A stretch of DNA of 16,428 bases from JBGLNJ01 sp964353405 (GTDB lineage: Bacteria > Chloroflexota > Anaerolineae > Fen-1058): positions 1 through 16,428 of the forward strand of contig CAYGWJ010000090.1 of assembly GCA_964353405.1 (NCBI GenBank), read 5' to 3'. Of the stretch, positions 13,772 through 16,428 are shown one piece after another (position 1 is the first letter of the stretch; every line of letters starts with the position of its first letter). The position numbers and the translations under genes are program-made. The notes under the pieces are model-generated. The model did not search any database, was not told where the DNA came from, and was given only the letters and a program-made list of their open reading frames with translations.

Positions 13772-15145
13772 GTGTCTGAAGAACAAACCAACGCAACTCT
13801 GCCACAATTGAGCGAGCGCGAGCTGGAAATCCTCCGCTGGGTGGCCACCGGTCTAAGCAACAAAGAAATCGCCGCGCGGCTGGTGCTCAGCCCCAACACC
13901 GTCAAGGTTCACCTGCGGAACATCTTTGGCAAGATCGGCGTGCAGAGCCGCACCGAAGCGACGATGGTGGCCGTGCGGCAGGGCTGGGTGAGCGTGCCGG
14001 CTGAGGCCCACGCCGCGCCCGTGACTAAAGGTCCGGACGCTGGCGCGGAATCAGAAGCCGAGGTCGAAACAGAGCCGGTCACTCGACCGCGCGTGGTCGA
14101 GCCGCCGCTGCCGTGGTTGCAGCGCATCGCCCTGGTTGTTGTCCTCGCGCTCGTCATCGGCGGATTGGGCCTCACCTGGCCGCGCGCTGAGACGGCCGGC
14201 GGTTCGGGTCGCAGCGAGTTTAGCGATCTGCCCGGCGCCAACGTCCCGGCGTTGGCGGCCAATGGTGATTCGCGCTGGCAGCCGGGCGCGCAGATGCCCA
14301 CGCCGCGGGGACGGTTGGCCTTGGCGACCTGGCAGGCCAAACTCTATGCCATTGGCGGCATCGCGCCGGGCGGCGTGACGGGCGTGGTGGAAGTTTATGA
14401 CGTGCTAAAGAACGCCTGGTCATTCGGCGCGAGCAAGCCCACGCCCGTGTCGAACATTTCCGCGGCTGTGTTGAGTGACCGGTTGATCGTGCCGGGCGGT
14501 TCCACCTCGAACGGGGCGCCGACGAGCGTGGTCGAAGTATATGATCCGGCGAAGGAGGCGTGGTCGTCCGTCGCATCTCTCCCCGCGCCGCTTGCGGCTT
14601 ACGCGCTGGCGGTCTATGACGGGCGGATGTATGTGTTCGGCGGGAGCAACGGCCGCGGGTACGTGGGCCAGGTGCTCTCTTACGACCCGGCGGCAGATCG
14701 TTGGACCGCACACGCGCCCATGCCCACGCCGCGCGGTTTTGCGGCGGCGGCCACGCTCGACAAGGCGATCTATGTTGTGGGCGGTTACGATGGCCGCCGC
14801 GAGTTTGCCACGTGCGAGCGCTACTGGCCTGAGCGTGATATCTGGGAAGCCTGTGCGCCACTGACCGTGGGACGAGGCGGCTTGGGACTGACCTCCATCG
14901 TCGGGCGGCTGTATGCCGTGGGCGGCGGCTGGTTGGGGTATCTGGCCTTTGGGGAGCGCTACGACCCGGCGGCGAATGCCTGGTCGCCGGTCGAGACGCC
15001 GTTGGCGGGCGAGTGGCGCAACCTGGCGGTCACTACCTTTCGCACCGACCTGTATGCCGTGGGCGGTTGGAACGGTCAAGCCTATTCAGCCGTGCTGGAA
15101 AAGTACAGCCCGTTCCCGTTCCAGATTTTCTTCCCGTCCCCGTGA
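13772..15145 (+). CDS. Membrane-tethered LuxR-type HTH regulator with six Kelch repeats
   Basis: This is a one-component regulator candidate. A LuxR/NarL-type DNA-binding domain (about 12-65) contains LSERELEILRWVATGLSNKEIA and SPNTVKVHLRNIFGKI (first residues 13 and 40). An acidic linker leads to a single membrane helix (about 117-136), followed by six Kelch motifs (about 168-457) marked by repeated YxxGG, VYDP and W residues. The six blades should form an extracytoplasmic beta-propeller that could sense a ligand or wall polymer while the HTH binds DNA at the membrane. Length is 457 aa from GTG 13772. That start is chosen because the extended -10 at 13732-13740 excludes ATG 13709, although its RBS is weak. 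It is divergent from the AmaP-like gene. The Kelch-sensor role is inferred. Confidence 0.88.
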   Translation: MSEEQTNATLPQLSERELEILRWVATGLSNKEIAARLVLSPNTVKVHLRNIFGKIGVQSRTEATMVAVRQGWVSVPAEAHAAPVTKGPDAGAESEAEVETEPVTRPRVVEPPLPWLQRIALVVVLALVIGGLGLTWPRAETAGGSGRSEFSDLPGANVPALAANGDSRWQPGAQMPTPRGRLALATWQAKLYAIGGIAPGGVTGVVEVYDVLKNAWSFGASKPTPVSNISAAVLSDRLIVPGGSTSNGAPTSVVEVYDPAKEAWSSVASLPAPLAAYALAVYDGRMYVFGGSNGRGYVGQVLSYDPAADRWTAHAPMPTPRGFAAAATLDKAIYVVGGYDGRREFATCERYWPERDIWEACAPLTVGRGGLGLTSIVGRLYAVGGGWLGYLAFGERYDPAANAWSPVETPLAGEWRNLAVTTFRTDLYAVGGWNGQAYSAVLEKYSPFPFQIFFPSP

Positions 15146-15155
15146 TGCAGGGCCC

Positions 15156-15185
15156 TGAGGTTTCTCAAACCTCAAGAGTCCTTTT
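15156..15185 (+). terminator. Candidate intrinsic terminator after the LuxR/Kelch gene
   Basis: A perfect 8-bp stem (TGAGGTTT / AAACCTCA) with a CTC loop at 15156-15174 begins 10 bp after the stop. A four-T run (15182-15185) follows after a short gap. The T-tract is weak and set back, and it touches the stop of the convergent recombinase-like gene, so the hairpin may serve both strands. Confidence 0.55.
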
Positions 15186-16120
15186 CACAAGGCGGGCGCG
15201 GCAAGCCGGGCGAGTTTTTCCCTCGTCTCTTCCCACGTGATTTTGGACAGCCCGAGTTTGTGACGCAGTTGCTCCGCGCTCATTCCGCCCCTGGAATCTC
15301 GCACGGCGCACGTCCAGCGCAGCATCTCGAAGGAAACCTGCTTGGGCAAACCGGCGAGCTGGCTCACGTCGCGCAGGACGTATTCCAGGTTGCGCGCGGT
15401 GCAGGGATAAAGTCTGTCCTTGACCTCGTGCTGCGCCTTGTATTCTTCCAGCACGCGCGGCCAATCGGCGGGCAGCCTGAGTTTGCGTTCCTTGTGCAGG
15501 TGGCGCGCGTCGTGGTAGCGAATCCACACGGCAGGAGTGGCTGGATCCGACAGGTCGAGGTGATTCAAGACCAGCGCCATACACTCGGACTTTTTTATGC
15601 CCGTCGCCAGCACGAGCGTGACGAGCAGGTGCGGGCGCGCGTCGGGCTTGTCGCCGTGGCGCAGCACGCTCGTCGTCGCCAAGAGTTGCTGCACCTGGTC
15701 ATCAAAGAGAATGTCGGGCAGGGGAGTGGTCACCGGCTTTTGGATGAGTGGTGCAGCCGGGTCGGATGGAAGGATTTGTGCTTCCGCCAGCCATGCGAAA
15801 AAGACCTTGAGCGACGTGATGCGTCGCGCGAGCGACTTTGGATTGCACGGCACGCCTCGCCCATGCAACAGCCACTCGACAAAATCCTTGAGGTCTTTGG
15901 TCGAGATGTTGCCCACCGGGCGGCTTGCGCCCACGAACTGTCCCAGGATGTTGAGGTCATACAGGAACGATTTGATCGTGTTTTCGGTGAAATCGCGTTG
16001 GGCCATGTGCTCGCGAAAGCCGCCCAGCGCCGCGTGAAGTGGCGTGCCGGCTGTCAGCAGGACTGGCTCATATTTCATTTTGGCCGGGCCGGTGAGTTGT
16101 GGAATCTGCTCGTCGGACAT
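15185..16120 (-). CDS. Tyrosine-recombinase-fold protein, apparently catalytically inactive
   Basis: The 311 aa have an N-terminal SAM-like core-binding domain (about 30-115: FREHMAQRDFTENTIKSFLYDL, ARRITSLKVFFAWL) and a C-terminal catalytic-type domain (about 135-305), the XerC/D layout. The catalytic set of active members is not kept. The first Arg, normally in TGLRxSE, is Lys176 in ATGIKKSEC. The HxLRH motif reads EMLRW (Arg268 kept, His lost). LGH reads LGL, and the nucleophilic Tyr position aligns with Arg300 in TWEETREKL. It is therefore more likely a DNA-binding or structural protein than an integrase. ATG 16120 has AAGGA 10 nt upstream; the longer frame from GTG 16165 lacks an RBS. 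No attachment-site repeats were recognised beside it. Confidence 0.85.
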   Translation of the reverse strand: MSDEQIPQLTGPAKMKYEPVLLTAGTPLHAALGGFREHMAQRDFTENTIKSFLYDLNILGQFVGASRPVGNISTKDLKDFVEWLLHGRGVPCNPKSLARRITSLKVFFAWLAEAQILPSDPAAPLIQKPVTTPLPDILFDDQVQQLLATTSVLRHGDKPDARPHLLVTLVLATGIKKSECMALVLNHLDLSDPATPAVWIRYHDARHLHKERKLRLPADWPRVLEEYKAQHEVKDRLYPCTARNLEYVLRDVSQLAGLPKQVSFEMLRWTCAVRDSRGGMSAEQLRHKLGLSKITWEETREKLARLAAPAL

Positions 16121-16313
16121 GGTGACTTTTTCCTTGGACCTGCACGATCTGAGGCGATCAAACACGGTGAGCAGGCCAGTCGCCCACCAGGGAAAAGGCT
16201 TTGGCGACTAGAATTCCGGGATTCCTCGCCTCAAGAATGCTGCTAGTGTAGCACAACTCTTGTTCGGTGTAAATCGGCCTGGAGGATCGGGTGCGCGTCA
16301 AAGTTTTGCAGAG

Positions 16314-16342
16314 TTGGCCTTGGGGGCGGGAACGCATACAAT
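16314..16342 (+). promoter_or_regulatory. Candidate promoter of the window-edge gene
   Basis: TTGGCC (16314-16319), a 17-nt spacer and TACAAT (16337-16342). The spacing is ideal, the -10 matches five of six bases, and the -35 is weak. Confidence 0.55.
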
Positions 16343-16360
16343 AGAGCCAAACGCAAGTAC

Positions 16361-16366
16361 AGGAGG
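16361..16366 (+). promoter_or_regulatory. Ribosome-binding site of the window-edge gene
   Basis: AGGAGG, a full Shine-Dalgarno core, 5 nt before ATG 16372. Confidence 0.85.
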
Positions 16367-16371
16367 CTCCC

Positions 16372-16428
16372 ATGCGTATCGAGGATTTGGATGCCCGCTG
16401 GCATGAATTGGCCGAAGACGTGATGACA
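16372..16428 (+). CDS. 5' end of a gene, product unknown (possibly a transposase)
   Basis: Only 19 codons are visible, beginning MRIEDLDARWHELAEDVMT. An excellent RBS and a plausible promoter make this a real start. The sequence resembles the N-termini of some ISKra4-type transposases that are common in Chloroflexota, as I remember them. That identity is a guess on very few residues, and a small hypothetical protein is equally possible. Confidence 0.6.
   Translation, partial: MRIEDLDARWHELAEDVMT

Larger units (their letters stand above)
16121..16371. other. Divergent intergenic region
   Basis: This 251-bp gap separates the recombinase-like gene from the last gene. It holds the plus-strand promoter and RBS listed below. 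On the minus strand only a weak TACACT near 16244 was noticed, with no good -35. No tRNA-like or long repeat was recognised. Confidence 0.4.

Noticed and set aside
15260..16246. 328-codon plus-strand frame
   Set aside because: It is antisense to the recombinase-like gene, which has recognisable domains and an RBS; the plus frame has neither.

Overview
The window looks like a moderately GC-rich chromosomal contig from a free-living bacterium, most likely Chloroflexota (Anaerolineae or a relative). The clues are soft. Secreted proteins carry long Pro/Thr/Ala linkers, one surface protein has a VFLPVVMRN-type segment, and there is a LuxR-HTH/Kelch membrane regulator. Gene starts show clear GGAGG ribosome-binding sites, and several promoters have TGN-TATAAT or TGN-TACAAT extended -10 boxes. 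No rRNA, tRNA or CRISPR array was seen.

Layout. (1) 1-1748 (+): a possible MITE-like element (1-123) at the window edge abuts a 5'-truncated FtsX/MacB-type permease, whose stop overlaps the start of its ABC ATPase. (2) 10335-1761 (-): a tight four-gene operon. In transcription order it encodes a bacterial tyrosine kinase/polysaccharide co-polymerase with an unusual extracellular C-terminal extension, a 1421-residue adhesin-like protein with eleven Ig-like repeats, a SAM methyltransferase, and a membrane-anchored protein with a DUF4352-like domain. Its roughly 360-bp upstream region carries four phased TGTTAY direct repeats arranged like a Pho box next to a candidate -10. (3) 11725-10696 (-): osmC-like and tlpA-like genes for thiol/peroxide handling. 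(4) 11993-12997 (+): a divergent ribose-phosphate pyrophosphokinase with an extended -10 promoter. The opposite strand of that promoter region holds what looks like a decayed metG (Met-tRNA synthetase) fragment. (5) 13635-13006 (-) and 13772-15145 (+): divergent genes for an AmaP/Asp23-like two-TM membrane protein and a membrane-tethered LuxR-HTH/six-Kelch regulator, sharing a 137-bp control region with a dyad. (6) 16120-15185 (-): a tyrosine-recombinase fold protein that seems to have lost its catalytic residues. (7) 16372-end (+): the first 19 codons of another gene with a good promoter and RBS.

How it fits together. The four-gene operon reads as a cell-surface or exopolysaccharide module: the kinase is expected to regulate polymer length or export, and the Ig-repeat and DUF4352 proteins would be displayed outside the membrane. 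The extra transmembrane helix and cysteine-rich ectodomain on the kinase suggest it may also sense something outside the cell. This operon is the most likely source of novelty in the window. All functions are inferred by reading motifs; no database search was possible.
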